Assembly: GCF_019654975.1 (NCBI RefSeq)
Contig: NZ_BPEW01000005.1
Coordinates: 1-64,000 of the forward strand
DNA: 64,000 nt
Source: Shewanella sp. c952
GTDB lineage: Bacteria > Pseudomonadota > Gammaproteobacteria > Enterobacterales > Shewanellaceae
Direction: 5' to 3'
Shown: positions 8,711 to 17,998 of the stretch, piece after piece
Layout: the number at the start of each line of letters is the position of its first letter
How positions within the stretch are numbered: position 1 is the first letter of the stretch
Notes under the pieces: model-generated
What the model was told of the DNA's origin: nothing
Databases searched by the model: none
Seen by the model: the letters and a program-made list of their open reading frames with translations, nothing else
Made by a program: the position numbers and the translations under genes

Positions 8711-10245
8711 TGAGACATTGGATAAAGCAGCGGATGAGAGTGACAAGTATCGCATTGATAGGCTATTTAGGTCTGTACCTATTAGGTTGCCAACAAACTC
8801 ACATTAAGTTTACCGATAGCGCATCGACCACATTACCGCAGTTCAACAACATCCAAGCAGCGCCTGTGGTTAATGCAATGCACTTTGAACTTACACATAG
8901 CGTTGAACAGCAAAACTATGTTGATGGCAGCAAATTATTTGTATTCTCTGACCCACAATCAGGCCTTGATAAGCTAACTCTTGTGGCATACAGCAAACAG
9001 CCTTTTGCTAATATGGATGTTTTACTCGCAGCATTTGAACAGAAGCGTCGCTGGCTAAGTGCAAAACAAAGTTTGAGCTGCGCCGATAGCATTCGTTTTC
9101 GCCCCACCTTGCACAGTATCGCCATCAGTATTAGCTGTCATCAACTGCCTGCTGAAGCCGCCACGCTATTAAGCGATTTTTGGCAAACAGATAGCTTTAA
9201 TGAGATTGATATCAGCAACGTAAAACGTCAGTTAAAACTTGCTAAACATATCAACGCCTTTAGCGGTGCAGAGATAGACACTGTTTGGGCAAAAACCATT
9301 TTGGGCGAAACCCACACCTACAACCAAGCGCTCAATGACAGCGAGCTTGCCGACAACTTAACACTTGCAAGCCTCAACGCAGTTAAAGATAGAATACTCT
9401 CGCAATCATCTTGGGCAGTATTGAGCAATCAAGCTCTACTTTCCGGCGAAACTGGCGAAAAAAGCTTACCAAATATTCTCTTGTCTGATGCTGTAGCATT
9501 ATCGGTAGCAGTCAATGCAGCAACAGATAACAGTGATGTTCTCCCAATAAATCAGCCCGATATCGCGCTCGGAAATGAACAGAAAAACCTCTATATTATC
9601 GACGCGCCAGGTAGCGTACAGACACAAATAAGAGTCGGTTATCCGCTAGCTAGAAACTCGAGCACGACAGCACCCCATCAAAAACCAGTCACCTTAGATA
9701 GCAGCGCTAGCGCACAAGACTGCCAACTATTAGCCAGCTGGCTAGGTCGCAGCTTTAGCGGCCGACTGTATTACGATTTGCGAGAGGTGCGCGGCCTAAC
9801 TTATGGCATCTATGGTCGCTGCTATGACAATCCGCTTTCACGCACGATTAAGTTTTATGGCAGCACTCAGTTACAGCATAGCGGTGCCTTTATTGATGGG
9901 GTACTGAAACATCTTACACTCGCGGCCGACAGCCCTGTCAGCCAAGCTGAACTAAAGGCAATCAAGACCTATAACAGCAGTAAGCTGCTGCTTCGTCAAG
10001 ATAACCCAATGGCACTAGAGGTTGATACGATTCGCCAGTTGACCTCAGGTTATTCTCCGGCATACCAACAGATGTTTGCCGATAAAATTGCTCAGTTGAA
10101 TGCTGACGAGTTGCAAGCTATCGCCAATAATGTGTTCAGTCGTACACCCTATATCGTGATCCGCGGCGATCTAGATAAAATACGTCAGGATCTACAGCAG
10201 AAATTACCGAGTTGGCAAATTATTGAAGTGTCAGCCAATGACTAA
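8707..10245 (+). CDS. M16 family lipoprotein, non-catalytic partner
   Basis: A 512-residue partner of the preceding peptidase. The start is GTG (8707) or the adjacent ATG (8710); either overlaps the upstream stop, so translation is likely coupled. The N-terminus ends in LLGC, a lipobox that would anchor the protein to a membrane. No HxxEH is present. The C-terminal half keeps the M16 block around LREVRGLTYGIYG, which in non-catalytic partners binds substrate. It follows that the two chains form a heterodimer of the M16B type. Substrate unknown. Confidence 0.82.
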   Translation: MMRHWIKQRMRVTSIALIGYLGLYLLGCQQTHIKFTDSASTTLPQFNNIQAAPVVNAMHFELTHSVEQQNYVDGSKLFVFSDPQSGLDKLTLVAYSKQPFANMDVLLAAFEQKRRWLSAKQSLSCADSIRFRPTLHSIAISISCHQLPAEAATLLSDFWQTDSFNEIDISNVKRQLKLAKHINAFSGAEIDTVWAKTILGETHTYNQALNDSELADNLTLASLNAVKDRILSQSSWAVLSNQALLSGETGEKSLPNILLSDAVALSVAVNAATDNSDVLPINQPDIALGNEQKNLYIIDAPGSVQTQIRVGYPLARNSSTTAPHQKPVTLDSSASAQDCQLLASWLGRSFSGRLYYDLREVRGLTYGIYGRCYDNPLSRTIKFYGSTQLQHSGAFIDGVLKHLTLAADSPVSQAELKAIKTYNSSKLLLRQDNPMALEVDTIRQLTSGYSPAYQQMFADKIAQLNADELQAIANNVFSRTPYIVIRGDLDKIRQDLQQKLPSWQIIEVSAND

Positions 10246-10261
10246 ACTTTTTAAATTAGCT

Positions 10262-10270
10262 TGTTATAAT
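10262..10270 (+). promoter_or_regulatory. Extended -10 promoter before zapE
   Basis: TGTTATAAT, a consensus -10 hexamer with the TGn extension, lies 34 bp before the zapE start. The -35 region is AT-rich without a good TTGACA. Plausible, unproven. Confidence 0.5.
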
Positions 10271-10303
10271 GCGCGCCATTGTGAGTAATAAAACGAATTA
10301 TCG

Positions 10304-11491
10304 ATGACATCTTTTAGCGCACCATTGCAACAATCTACTGCAAACGTTGAGCAGCAAAAATCTGGCCCATTGGCGCGCTATAAGCAGCATCTAAGTCAAT
10401 CAGGCTTTGTCGACGATAAAAGCCAATATCAAACACTAGAAGCTTTAGAGAGTTTGTACCAAGCACTCACATCGACACACTCTAATAAGCCGCCCTATAA
10501 AGCAATTAACGGCTTATATTTGTGGGGAGATGTTGGCCGTGGCAAGACCTTTTTGATGGACATTTTCTATGAAAGTGTTGCAGGATTGCCGCGGTTAAGG
10601 TTGCACTTTCACCGCTTTATGGCACGTATTCACAAAGCGTTAATCGCCGAGTCAGGTCATAGAGATCCGCTACAGCGTATTGCTAAAAATATTGCAGCTG
10701 AGTGCCGTGTGCTCTGTTTTGATGAGTTCTTTGTATCGGATATTGGCGATGCAATGCTGCTTGGTAAACTTTTTGAAGCATTGTTTAGTGAAGGGATAAC
10801 CTTAGTCGCCACCTCAAATATCCCTATCGATGAGTTATATAAGAACGGCCTGCAAAGACAACGTTTTCTCGCCACCATTGAGCAGTTAAACCAGCATACA
10901 CAACAGTTACACCTTAGCGGTGAAGTTGACCACAGGCTGCATGATACTGCTTACAAACAACGTTATTTTGTTAACGATGCGAGGCACCAACATAGTGACT
11001 CTGCAGCGCACTTTGACTCAATGTTGAATTCATCAGTGCCTATTTCAACAGCACTCATCGTTCATGGGCGGGTGATTGAGACTATCAAATATAACGAGCA
11101 TATAGCCTGGTTTAACTTTGATGCCCTATGCGATGGCCCACGTTCACAATTAGATTATATCGACATCGCCAGCCGCTTTAAGGTGGTGATCTTGTCTGCG
11201 GTGCCAGTACTAGGCGGTGAGCCGAGAAGCTGGATCCGTGCCCGTGGCACCGAAGATGGCGCTGTAGCGATAGAAACCGGCGAGAGACAGCTGTCCTATG
11301 CGGTTAATGATGATCCTGCCAGACGCTTCATCAGTTTGGTCGATGAGCTATACGATCAAGGTGTCACTTTGTATATCCAAGCCGATGTACCTATGGAGGC
11401 ACTATATACCGGCGGCGCGTTAAGCTTTGAGTTTAGGCGAACCTTAAGTCGACTCACCCAAATGCAGTCAAAGGCCTATTCAAGTGATTAA
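10304..11491 (+). CDS. zapE: ZapE/AFG1-family P-loop ATPase
   Basis: AAA+-like ATPase of the AFG1/LACE1 family; E. coli ZapE associates with the division ring. Walker A is GDVGRGKT at 75-82 and Walker B is CFDEFF around 138-143, followed by the sensor block LVATSNIPIDELYKNGLQRQ. The 395 residues are close to the usual 370-390. E. coli zapE lies near rplM-rpsI. Here the gene stands alone beside unrelated small genes, so it may be a paralogue of a canonical zapE elsewhere. The ATG is the first plausible start and a promoter-like sequence lies close upstream. Confidence 0.85.
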   Translation: MTSFSAPLQQSTANVEQQKSGPLARYKQHLSQSGFVDDKSQYQTLEALESLYQALTSTHSNKPPYKAINGLYLWGDVGRGKTFLMDIFYESVAGLPRLRLHFHRFMARIHKALIAESGHRDPLQRIAKNIAAECRVLCFDEFFVSDIGDAMLLGKLFEALFSEGITLVATSNIPIDELYKNGLQRQRFLATIEQLNQHTQQLHLSGEVDHRLHDTAYKQRYFVNDARHQHSDSAAHFDSMLNSSVPISTALIVHGRVIETIKYNEHIAWFNFDALCDGPRSQLDYIDIASRFKVVILSAVPVLGGEPRSWIRARGTEDGAVAIETGERQLSYAVNDDPARRFISLVDELYDQGVTLYIQADVPMEALYTGGALSFEFRRTLSRLTQMQSKAYSSD

Positions 11492-11524
11492 GCCATCCTT
11501 CGCTGGTTAGACAGCTTAAGCTTG

Positions 11525-11977
11525 CTACAAGCCCAAAGACTCCGCTGCACTGAAGTTTGCTTTAAACGTAAAGGCAAAAGGAGAGTCACCATTATCTCGT
11601 AAGTGCTGCAGCCTATGCAGCGCCTCATCGATACTCGGAATATGCCCCACTGGCACCCACCACAGTACATAAGTGTCATCAGGCAAACTATGAAACCACT
11701 CTTTTTTACGACGTAAAAAGTCACGATGATGGGTACGGAACATGAAATTCTTTAGCGCATCAACCGAGGTCCAGGTCGACATGTTAATAATTACACTTGG
11801 ATCCTCAAAAGCTTGTATAGCAGTGGCATCACCCGCTTCATCTTGTAAGCGCCATACAAAGCCATCACTAGCCTCTGCAGTGTGATTAACTGGATCTAAA
11901 TTATCAACAAAATCACTAAGCTCTGGCGCCTCTATAGCGAACTTAGCTTTCGCGATATTAAGTTGCGCTAAATGCAT
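11525..11977 (-). CDS. DUF3291 protein (dimeric alpha/beta barrel type)
   Basis: A 150-residue protein that I place in DUF3291, a family related in fold to antibiotic-biosynthesis monooxygenases. Visible hallmarks are the opening HLAQLNIAK, the central SVIINMSTWTSVDALKNF and the VLWWVPVGHIPS strand. The start at 11977 has a strong ribosome site (GGAGGA, 7 nt upstream); an ATG further out at 12055 has none and would overlap the small ORF next to it. No enzymatic activity is established for the family. It is the last gene of a leftward group with DUF3224 and an NTF2-like protein. Confidence 0.8.
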   Translation of the reverse strand: MHLAQLNIAKAKFAIEAPELSDFVDNLDPVNHTAEASDGFVWRLQDEAGDATAIQAFEDPSVIINMSTWTSVDALKNFMFRTHHRDFLRRKKEWFHSLPDDTYVLWWVPVGHIPSIDEALHRLQHLRDNGDSPFAFTFKANFSAAESLGL

Positions 11978-12011
11978 GTATATCCTCCTTGATGGTGTTG
12001 TTGGGTTGCGG

Positions 12012-12173
12012 CTAAATAAACAGCTTTTCATTCCCTCTATCTTGGCTAGCTTCAAATATTAAGCTGCCTAGCTCAGTCCGAGTGAGTTCAATATGCTTGA
12101 TTAACGCCTCTTTTAACGCAGACACCGGCATAGTGTTAACTAAGATATATCCCAGCAAACAGCTCTTTGCCAA
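12012..12173 (-). CDS. Possible 53-residue small protein
   Basis: A short reading frame between the DUF3224 and DUF3291 genes. It begins at TTG (12173) with AAGGAG seven bases upstream and ends at TAG (12012-12014); an internal ATG at residue 15 is an alternative start. The translated C-terminal part (ALKEALIKHIELTRTELGSL) has the composition of a real amphipathic helix. It ends 34 bp before the DUF3291 start, so co-transcription is likely. No family is recognised. It could also be the remnant of a longer gene. Confidence 0.4.
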   Translation of the reverse strand: MAKSCLLGYILVNTMPVSALKEALIKHIELTRTELGSLIFEASQDRGNEKLFI

Positions 12174-12200
12174 TTGCTTGCTCCTTCAAGCATCTCACAG

Positions 12201-12587
12201 CTATTTTTGATGATTAATCTCGTAGTCAAAATGATAACGGTGAACACCAGATTCTATCTTTATCATCATCGAGCCAGAGATCCCGGCAAGTTCTGCAGTA
12301 CCAGAATCGGGCACCACCAGCACAGATAAACTGTCCGCACCTTTATCCATCACACCGGTATGGTGAAAAGAGACCTGGCCTTGTCGCCCATCAATAGCGC
12401 CAACAAAGGTTTCAATGGCGACGTATGCTGCCGATCCGACAGTCGCAGTGCGCTTACTCAACATCTGCCCTTCACTCGTGCCTGCAATATCACCAGAAAA
12501 CAACTTAGTAAATGACATTCTACCCGCTTCAATGGCATCATCTTCAGCAGGGGTTAGCTCTATAGAAAACTCTCCAGTCGCAATCAT
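12201..12587 (-). CDS. DUF3224 protein
   Basis: A 128-residue protein recognised as DUF3224, a small beta-barrel family of unknown role. Typical features are the repeated TGEFSIELTP-like strands, the middle DGRQGQVSFHHTGVMDKGAD segment and the VVPDSGTAELAGISG stretch near the end. There is no signal peptide, so it is probably cytoplasmic. A clear ribosome site (AAGGAGATAGCA) precedes the ATG. It lies between the NTF2-like gene and the small ORF, all leftward with short gaps. Confidence 0.82.
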   Translation of the reverse strand: MIATGEFSIELTPAEDDAIEAGRMSFTKLFSGDIAGTSEGQMLSKRTATVGSAAYVAIETFVGAIDGRQGQVSFHHTGVMDKGADSLSVLVVPDSGTAELAGISGSMMIKIESGVHRYHFDYEINHQK

Positions 12588-12649
12588 TGCTATCTCCTTT
12601 ATTTTATCTACTCGTTAAACTCAGCTCTGTAACCATCTCGGCGGACCCC

Positions 12650-13129
12650 TTACTCATGATATTTACGGATCATCGCTACTTTGCCATCTTCAATCTCTAA
12701 CACTTCCATCATAATTGAAGTATAACTAACTGGCTGATTACTCTGCGGGTGGATCCCTTTAGCACTATGAGTGTAGCGAATCGCAATCGCTGTATCGTTA
12801 AAGGTAAAAAGATTGAGTAGTTCTGCGCTATATTCGCTATGTGCGCCTAGATAAAAAGTCATCCCTTTACGCATACTCTGCTTACCATCAGGGTGACGAC
12901 TGTCATCGGTTTCATAGGGAATATGCTGGTGACCGACATCGTCGCTAAGTAACGCTAAATAATTCTCCAACTCTTTCTCTGTCGCACCGGGGGCTTGAGA
13001 CGCAACCATCACCTCAAAATAATGCTGGGCAATTTGTTGCATCGTCGCTTTATCGTCTTCAGCTTGAACACCATTAATGCTTAATAAACCTAATGCTGTA
13101 ATCAATACTGCAATCATCAAACGCTTCAA
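12650..13129 (-). CDS. Exported NTF2-like (SnoaL-type) protein
   Basis: A 159-residue protein with an N-terminal signal peptide (about 1-23, cleavage after VQA) and one cone-shaped NTF2/SnoaL-like domain. The pattern QIAQHYFEVM, a loop with DVGHQHIPYE, and terminal strands SYTSIMMEVLEIEDGKVAMIR-like are typical. Members bind small ligands or act as isomerases; no catalytic assignment can be made here. First gene of the leftward DUF3224/DUF3291 group, 62 bp before the next gene. Confidence 0.72.
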   Translation of the reverse strand: MKRLMIAVLITALGLLSINGVQAEDDKATMQQIAQHYFEVMVASQAPGATEKELENYLALLSDDVGHQHIPYETDDSRHPDGKQSMRKGMTFYLGAHSEYSAELLNLFTFNDTAIAIRYTHSAKGIHPQSNQPVSYTSIMMEVLEIEDGKVAMIRKYHE

Positions 13130-13313
13130 AATAAACTCCCTTTACTTGGAACTAGCTCCCCTGCAATCAAATCAACAAGAGGTTCGACATTAAAAGAGCT
13201 ACCATAACACCAGTTTGATTTACCTTTCAATTATTTAGCAAATTACGATATTAGATATCGAATGAAGAGAATTAAGCTTATAGGAGGGTTAGCGATTAGC
13301 GATTTAAGCTAAC

Positions 13314-13505
13314 TCACTTAATGAATATGAAGTTGGGTTGCTTGCTGAGCTGCTCATAAGTGGTAGCCGATTTGGCTTTGGCCTCAGCAACTTTACCAAT
13401 GCTGTTCCACGCTTGCTGCACCAACTCTCTTGCAAAATAAATACCTGAGTACGAACACGAGAAACCAGCAAAAGGATGATGGGGCGACAGCCCCCAGTAA
13501 TCGCC
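13314..13505 (-). pseudogene. Decayed C-terminal coding fragment
   Basis: The leftward frame ending at TGA (13314-13316) reads about 63 protein-like residues (DYWGLSPHHPFAGFSCSYSG near the front, KVAEAKAKSATTYEQL near the end). It begins directly after an in-frame TAA with no ATG. A TTG/GTG pair inside could start a roughly 37-residue peptide. It looks like the tail of a longer gene whose front is lost or frameshifted. The family is not recognised. It sits in a 470-bp gap that otherwise holds nothing clear. Confidence 0.4.
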
Positions 13506-13601
13506 AAGTTTCCCCTCTTACTAAGCGGGTGTTTTCAGTTGATAACCAATTAAACTAATACAGCTTATTGAAAGAAGTGTCTTAAGTGAATGACTAAACC
13601 A

Positions 13602-13982
13602 TTAAATAAACATCGCGATCATGCCGCCAATTGTCGCAGCCGCTTTAACATATTGACCTGCAGTATAAGAAGAGTCTTCTTTCTCTTCGACTTTATCTGG
13701 GTGATCAAGCCCTAACGCGCCAAAAGTAAACGATTTTAAATCAGACCCTTCATCACTTTCTGTGGTTGTGGTTGCACTTGCTTGTTGCTCTTGTGCAAGT
13801 TTGGTTTTTGCTGCCTCAGAGAGAGTCACCGAAGACTCAGCGATCTCTGGTTTAGCCGTTGAAGTAGAGGGGATATCTTTAGCTATAGCATCTGTACTGA
13901 CTGCGGATAATCGACTTTTAACGTTTGCTAACGCATCTAAGTTATTGGTCAAATTACTGTTGACCCCGTTAACGTATGTCAT
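13602..13982 (-). CDS. Hypothetical protein with SVTLS motif and C-terminal hydrophobic helix
   Basis: A 126-residue protein not assigned to a family. The first half is polar and rich in Ser, Thr and Ala, with SSVTLSEAAKTKLAQEQQ at about residues 51-68; this resembles the SVxLS segments of anti-sigma and flagellar export proteins, but I do not rely on that. The last 15 residues (VKAAATIGGMIAMFI) are hydrophobic and could be a tail anchor. The ATG at 13982 follows TAGGA at 7 nt and is preferred over the TTG one codon upstream. Isolated leftward gene. Confidence 0.6.
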   Translation of the reverse strand: MTYVNGVNSNLTNNLDALANVKSRLSAVSTDAIAKDIPSTSTAKPEIAESSVTLSEAAKTKLAQEQQASATTTTESDEGSDLKSFTFGALGLDHPDKVEEKEDSSYTAGQYVKAAATIGGMIAMFI

Positions 13983-14105
13983 CAAATAGTCCTATAAACA
14001 ACAGCAAGTTATATTGATGTGCATAGTAGCAGTAATTTAATAAAATCCTAGTTAATGGAAAGTAAAATATGCTACAAAACGTATCAAGTTAAATCGCTGT
14101 TATAA

Positions 14106-14762
14106 TTAGAAAAAACCGACGAAGTCATTAAAGGCTAGATAATGATGTTCAGCCCCACCGAATGCGCTAACCTCCAGCTGAGTGAGTCCAGTCAGTAAGG
14201 TTAAAAAGCCATCTCCTTTAGGATTAACAATCCTATCTGAGGTCAACAGCATTAAGTTACTCCTAGCGGTAAATTTTTCACCAAACTGGGCAACACTGTC
14301 TTTATGCTGTACCAGATAGTGTTTATCAACCCAACGTCCAGCGATGTAGATAGCATCACTGGCAGCTGCAGCAACCATCACTACCCCAACGTAGTTTTGC
14401 CCATCACTAAGCGCTTGGTTTATCTGCGAGAATGGCTCTTGAGTTTCATTAAGCACAAGTAGGTCTATATCGCCTTGTAACCTTTGCAATAAACCCTCTA
14501 AATCTTGCACGCTATTATCTACAATGACCAAAACCTTTGAGCTTTCAACATTGAGCAGAGTCGCGGCTAAAGGTTGTTCTGTTGCTGTTACCTCGTTCAC
14601 GAAGAGCAGGCAGCACAGCAGAAGTAACCATGAGATAGGGAACTGTCTTGGAAACTTTATCTCCCTCGCCGCCTGATCTGCTCCTGCTTCGCTAAATAAC
14701 TCCAGATGAGTCAAGTTGTCGTTAAAGGTTGAGTAAGTTGAAACATGCTTAAGGCTGTCCAT
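14106..14762 (-). CDS. Stand-alone DUF4347-like protein with membrane anchor
   Basis: A 218-residue protein: about 42 polar residues, a hydrophobic segment at about 43-61 (SWLLLLCCLLFV), then a soluble domain. The pattern VLVIVDNSVQDLEGLLQRL, then LLVLNETQEPFSQINQAL, recalls DUF4347. That domain usually sits at the N-terminus of very large RTX/Ca-binding adhesins. The usual HIVSHGS-like block is replaced by VVMVAAAASDAIYIAG, so any catalytic function is probably lost. No adhesin gene is nearby. A strong ribosome site (AGGAGGTGTGAT) precedes the ATG. Family assignment is tentative. Confidence 0.5.
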   Translation of the reverse strand: MDSLKHVSTYSTFNDNLTHLELFSEAGADQAAREIKFPRQFPISWLLLLCCLLFVNEVTATEQPLAATLLNVESSKVLVIVDNSVQDLEGLLQRLQGDIDLLVLNETQEPFSQINQALSDGQNYVGVVMVAAAASDAIYIAGRWVDKHYLVQHKDSVAQFGEKFTARSNLMLLTSDRIVNPKGDGFLTLLTGLTQLEVSAFGGAEHHYLAFNDFVGFF

Positions 14763-14927
14763 ATCACACCTCCTAGATTAAATAAGTCTATCGACCGTTA
14801 ACCTAGGCAATGCATAGAACGAACCAAAATAATAACCAACTGATTTAATGGCTATTAACGCCGTAATGCTAAGTGGGAATACATAAAAACCTTGCGACAG
14901 TCTTATTTTGCGGAGCAATTTGCAGAT

Positions 14928-14965
14928 AGCAAACAGACATAAGCTAAAGCTTATTTCTGTTTGCT
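14928..14965. repeat. Long hairpin after glnE
   Basis: A near-perfect 38-bp dyad: AGCAAACAGA pairs with TCTGTTTGCT and ATAAGCT with AGCTTAT, with one opposed pair of bases and a 2-base loop. It lies 25 bp beyond the glnE stop. No U-run follows on the glnE strand, so it is not a classical intrinsic terminator. It may stabilise the mRNA end or act with Rho. Confidence 0.6.
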
Positions 14966-14989
14966 AATAGATGGATTAAAGACGCTGAG

Positions 14990-17797
14990 CTAGTGCAGGA
15001 TCTGCTGATAGATCTCAATAACCTTATTAGCATGGTGCTGCACGGTAGCTAAAGGTAAGGTCGTTTCAACCTGCTGCAGCGTTAACCTGTGGCTTTCATC
15101 GCGTAGGTAACAATAGGCTTGCGTTAACGCTTGAGCACTCGCGATTGGGATCAGTTCCAACTCAACTAACTGCTCAAAGATCCGTACATTGTCAGACCAA
15201 AATGACAATGCTTGATGTTCACTAGCGTTAGCCAGCACTAGATACTGCGCGATAAACTCAATATCAGCAATACCGCCAGGGCTTTGTTTAAGATCGAACA
15301 TCCCTTCGTTTACTTTAAGCAAGTGCTGGCGCATTTTAAGCCGCATATCGCGCACCTCTTTAGCCAGCGCGGTATTATCACGGTTAGATTCTAAAACTTC
15401 TGAACGCAACTCATTAAAGCGACTCGACAAACTATTATCGCCGAACATAAAGCGGGCACGCACTAGGGCTTGATGCTCCCACGTCCAGGCATCAGTGCGT
15501 TGATAATCACCAAAGTTTTCAATTTCACTCACCAGTAAGCCAGATGCACCAGAAGGGCGTAAACGCATATCAACCTCATACAACTCACCCGATATTGTGC
15601 GAGTTGAAAATAAGTGCAGTATTCGTTGCGCCAACTTTAGGTAGAAGTGCCCGACATCAATCGCCCTATCACCGTCAGTTTGTCCACCTTGCTTAGCATT
15701 ATGCAGAAACACCAAATCAAGATCTGAGCCGTAGCCCAACTCTAAGCCACCAGCCTTACCGTAGCCAATAACCGCAAAACCCATTTCATTGGCTTTTAGG
15801 TTGTCAGGCACACCATGGCGAGCAGAAATCTGCGCCCAAGCTTGTTGTACAACCTGCTCAATAATGGCTTCAGCCAAAAAGGTAAGGTGATCGCTCACCT
15901 GCATAACCGGTAAAACGCCTGTGACATCAGCAGCAGCGATCTTCAATTGCTGCGACAGCTTAAATTGTCGCAGTGCTTCCATCTGCTGCTCCATATCATC
16001 TTCGGGTACTCGAAGTAGATACTGCCTAAGTTCACTGCCGTAATCATCCAGAGCCGTAGTATCATATAATTGAGCGGGATCAATAAGCTCATCGAGCAAC
16101 ATTGGAAATTTGGCAAGCTGCTGGGCAATCCAAGGACTGGCGCAGCACAAACTAACAAGCTGCTGTCGTGCACCAGGGTTTTCACAAAGTAGTTCAAGGT
16201 AAGTCGTGCGAGTTAGGATTTGATCTAACACTTTAGATACAGGATCAAATGCCTTGGTTGGCTGAGAGTGAGCGGACAGGTCGCATAATAACCGTGGCAT
16301 CAATTTATCGAGTGTTTCTCTACCACGTGGGCCAATTGTTCTGCGCACGACAGTATCGTGCCACCGGTTCAACATAGGCCACAGTTGAAGATCAACCTCT
16401 TGCTCTTCCAAAATCGCAAAAGCGGTCTCTTTCTCTTGGGCATTCCACAGTTGCTGTGACCAAGTTTCACTGTTGTCATCTTGATCATTACCACCGACTG
16501 TATCTTGAAAATGACGGTGAATACAGCTCATTGCGACTTCGATCTGTTGTCTCAGGTCCATTTCATTGTCAGCGTCAAATGCCCAACATAGCCGTTGCCA
16601 GTCAAGCTCATTGGCAGGTAATGTTTGAGTTTGCTCATCGTTTATCGCCTGTAACAAGTTTTCGACGCGACGCAGTAACAAATAGCTTTGCTTGAGTTCA
16701 TCTAGCGCTAAATACTCAATTTGTCCTAGGTTATACAGAGTCTCAATCGCGGCAAACAAGCTCTGCTGCCGTAATGATGGTTCGCGACCACCACGTATAA
16801 GCTGAAAACTCTGCACCACGAATTCAACCTCTCGAATGCCACCCGCACCCAACTTTATGTTGTCATTTAGCTTTCTACGACGTACTTCTTGAGTAATAAG
16901 GCCTTTCATTTTTCGTAATGATTCAATAGCGGAAAAATCGAGGTAACGGCGATAAACAAAAGGTCTTAGCAAGTCGTGTAATTCATCAGAATCTGCGGTC
17001 CACGGACCTAACGCCCGCGCTTTGACCATGGCATAACGTTCCCAATCACGCCCCTGCTCTTGATAGTAATCTTCAAGACCACTGAAACTAACAACCAATG
17101 GGCCGCTTTCACCGTAAGGGCGCAACCTCATATCCACTCGATAAACAAAACCGTCTACCGTGACTTGGTGCAATAGGTTAACCAAGCGCTGCCCCATGCG
17201 GATGAAAAACTGCTGATTGTCGAGGGAACGGCGGCCACCAACCGTTTCACCATGCTCAGGAAAAGTGAATACAAGATCAATGTCAGATGAAAAATTAAGT
17301 TCTCTTCCGCCGAGTTTCCCCATCCCTAAAATCAACAGCTTTTGTGCAACCCCTTCAGGGCTAGTAGGCGTGCCAAGTGAACTGCACATATCTTGGTATA
17401 GCCAATCACGACCAGCAATAACCAATGCTTCGGCGAGCGCAGATAGATCTAATAGCGACCCTTCAAGCGAGGTATAGCCCATAAAGTCTCGCCATGCGAT
17501 ACACACCATTTGTCGGTTACGATACTGGCGGATGATTTTTTTGACTTGCTCTTCATCGCTTAGCGCACTTAATAACTCATGCAGTTCACTATCAAATAAT
17601 TTTCTTTCTAGATCATCAAGTTGTTGTGCGAAAAGGCTGCCAATCCAACTTGGGTGTCTACACAGCTGTGTTGCGACGAAATCACTTAGCGCCATTATGG
17701 TTTTAAGCTCTTGCTGCTGCTCGTTAGATAAAGAGGCGAGCGCCTGTGGGGAGGTATCGACTAATCTTTGCCAGTAGTTTTCAACGTTAGCAGCCAT
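14990..17797 (-). CDS. glnE: Bifunctional glutamine synthetase adenylyltransferase/deadenylase
   Basis: Controls glutamine synthetase by adding or removing AMP under PII control, in the cytoplasm. Two nucleotidyltransferase domains are visible. The N-terminal adenylyl-removing domain has [20 protein letters not shown], with D172 and D174 from the chosen start. The C-terminal adenylylating domain has [20 protein letters not shown]. Helical segments lie between. About 935 residues is normal. The start at 17797 matches where E. coli GlnE places its QYWQ segment; starts at 17839 (with AGGG) and 17854 are alternatives. A palindromic operator-like site lies about 70 bp upstream, shared with the opposite gene cluster. 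Confidence 0.93.
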   Translation of the reverse strand: MAANVENYWQRLVDTSPQALASLSNEQQQELKTIMALSDFVATQLCRHPSWIGSLFAQQLDDLERKLFDSELHELLSALSDEEQVKKIIRQYRNRQMVCIAWRDFMGYTSLEGSLLDLSALAEALVIAGRDWLYQDMCSSLGTPTSPEGVAQKLLILGMGKLGGRELNFSSDIDLVFTFPEHGETVGGRRSLDNQQFFIRMGQRLVNLLHQVTVDGFVYRVDMRLRPYGESGPLVVSFSGLEDYYQEQGRDWERYAMVKARALGPWTADSDELHDLLRPFVYRRYLDFSAIESLRKMKGLITQEVRRRKLNDNIKLGAGGIREVEFVVQSFQLIRGGREPSLRQQSLFAAIETLYNLGQIEYLALDELKQSYLLLRRVENLLQAINDEQTQTLPANELDWQRLCWAFDADNEMDLRQQIEVAMSCIHRHFQDTVGGNDQDDNSETWSQQLWNAQEKETAFAILEEQEVDLQLWPMLNRWHDTVVRRTIGPRGRETLDKLMPRLLCDLSAHSQPTKAFDPVSKVLDQILTRTTYLELLCENPGARQQLVSLCCASPWIAQQLAKFPMLLDELIDPAQLYDTTALDDYGSELRQYLLRVPEDDMEQQMEALRQFKLSQQLKIAAADVTGVLPVMQVSDHLTFLAEAIIEQVVQQAWAQISARHGVPDNLKANEMGFAVIGYGKAGGLELGYGSDLDLVFLHNAKQGGQTDGDRAIDVGHFYLKLAQRILHLFSTRTISGELYEVDMRLRPSGASGLLVSEIENFGDYQRTDAWTWEHQALVRARFMFGDNSLSSRFNELRSEVLESNRDNTALAKEVRDMRLKMRQHLLKVNEGMFDLKQSPGGIADIEFIAQYLVLANASEHQALSFWSDNVRIFEQLVELELIPIASAQALTQAYCYLRDESHRLTLQQVETTLPLATVQHHANKVIEIYQQILH

Positions 17798-17865
17798 TTG
17801 AGTGGAAACTTCTCTTTTACCCAGTAAAGCCGCGCGCATAATAATCCCTAACAATTTTGACTCTC

Positions 17866-17878
17866 GACATATTATGTC
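17866..17878. promoter_or_regulatory. Operator-like palindrome, copy 1
   Basis: GACATATTATGTC, a 13-bp dyad, is identical to the core of the copy at 21865-21877 and differs by one central base from that at 21899-21911. It lies between glnE and the 18172 lipoprotein gene and could regulate either. The repeat at both transcription units of one cluster argues for a shared regulator. Confidence 0.55.
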
Positions 17879-17998
17879 TTGAGTGCTATAAAAATGTGAT
17901 TGAGTTTTTTAATTGATGTTGGCTGCATGAGTAAATTAACGCTTATATGCCTTTGAAACATCAATCATTGTATTTTTGTGCTCTAATACAGAATACTA

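Noticed and set aside
13304-13507. A 67-residue leftward ORF in the 13.3-13.5 kb gap
   Set aside because: Its frame gives an unnatural sequence, while an alternative frame in the same place reads a far more protein-like fragment ending at 13314.
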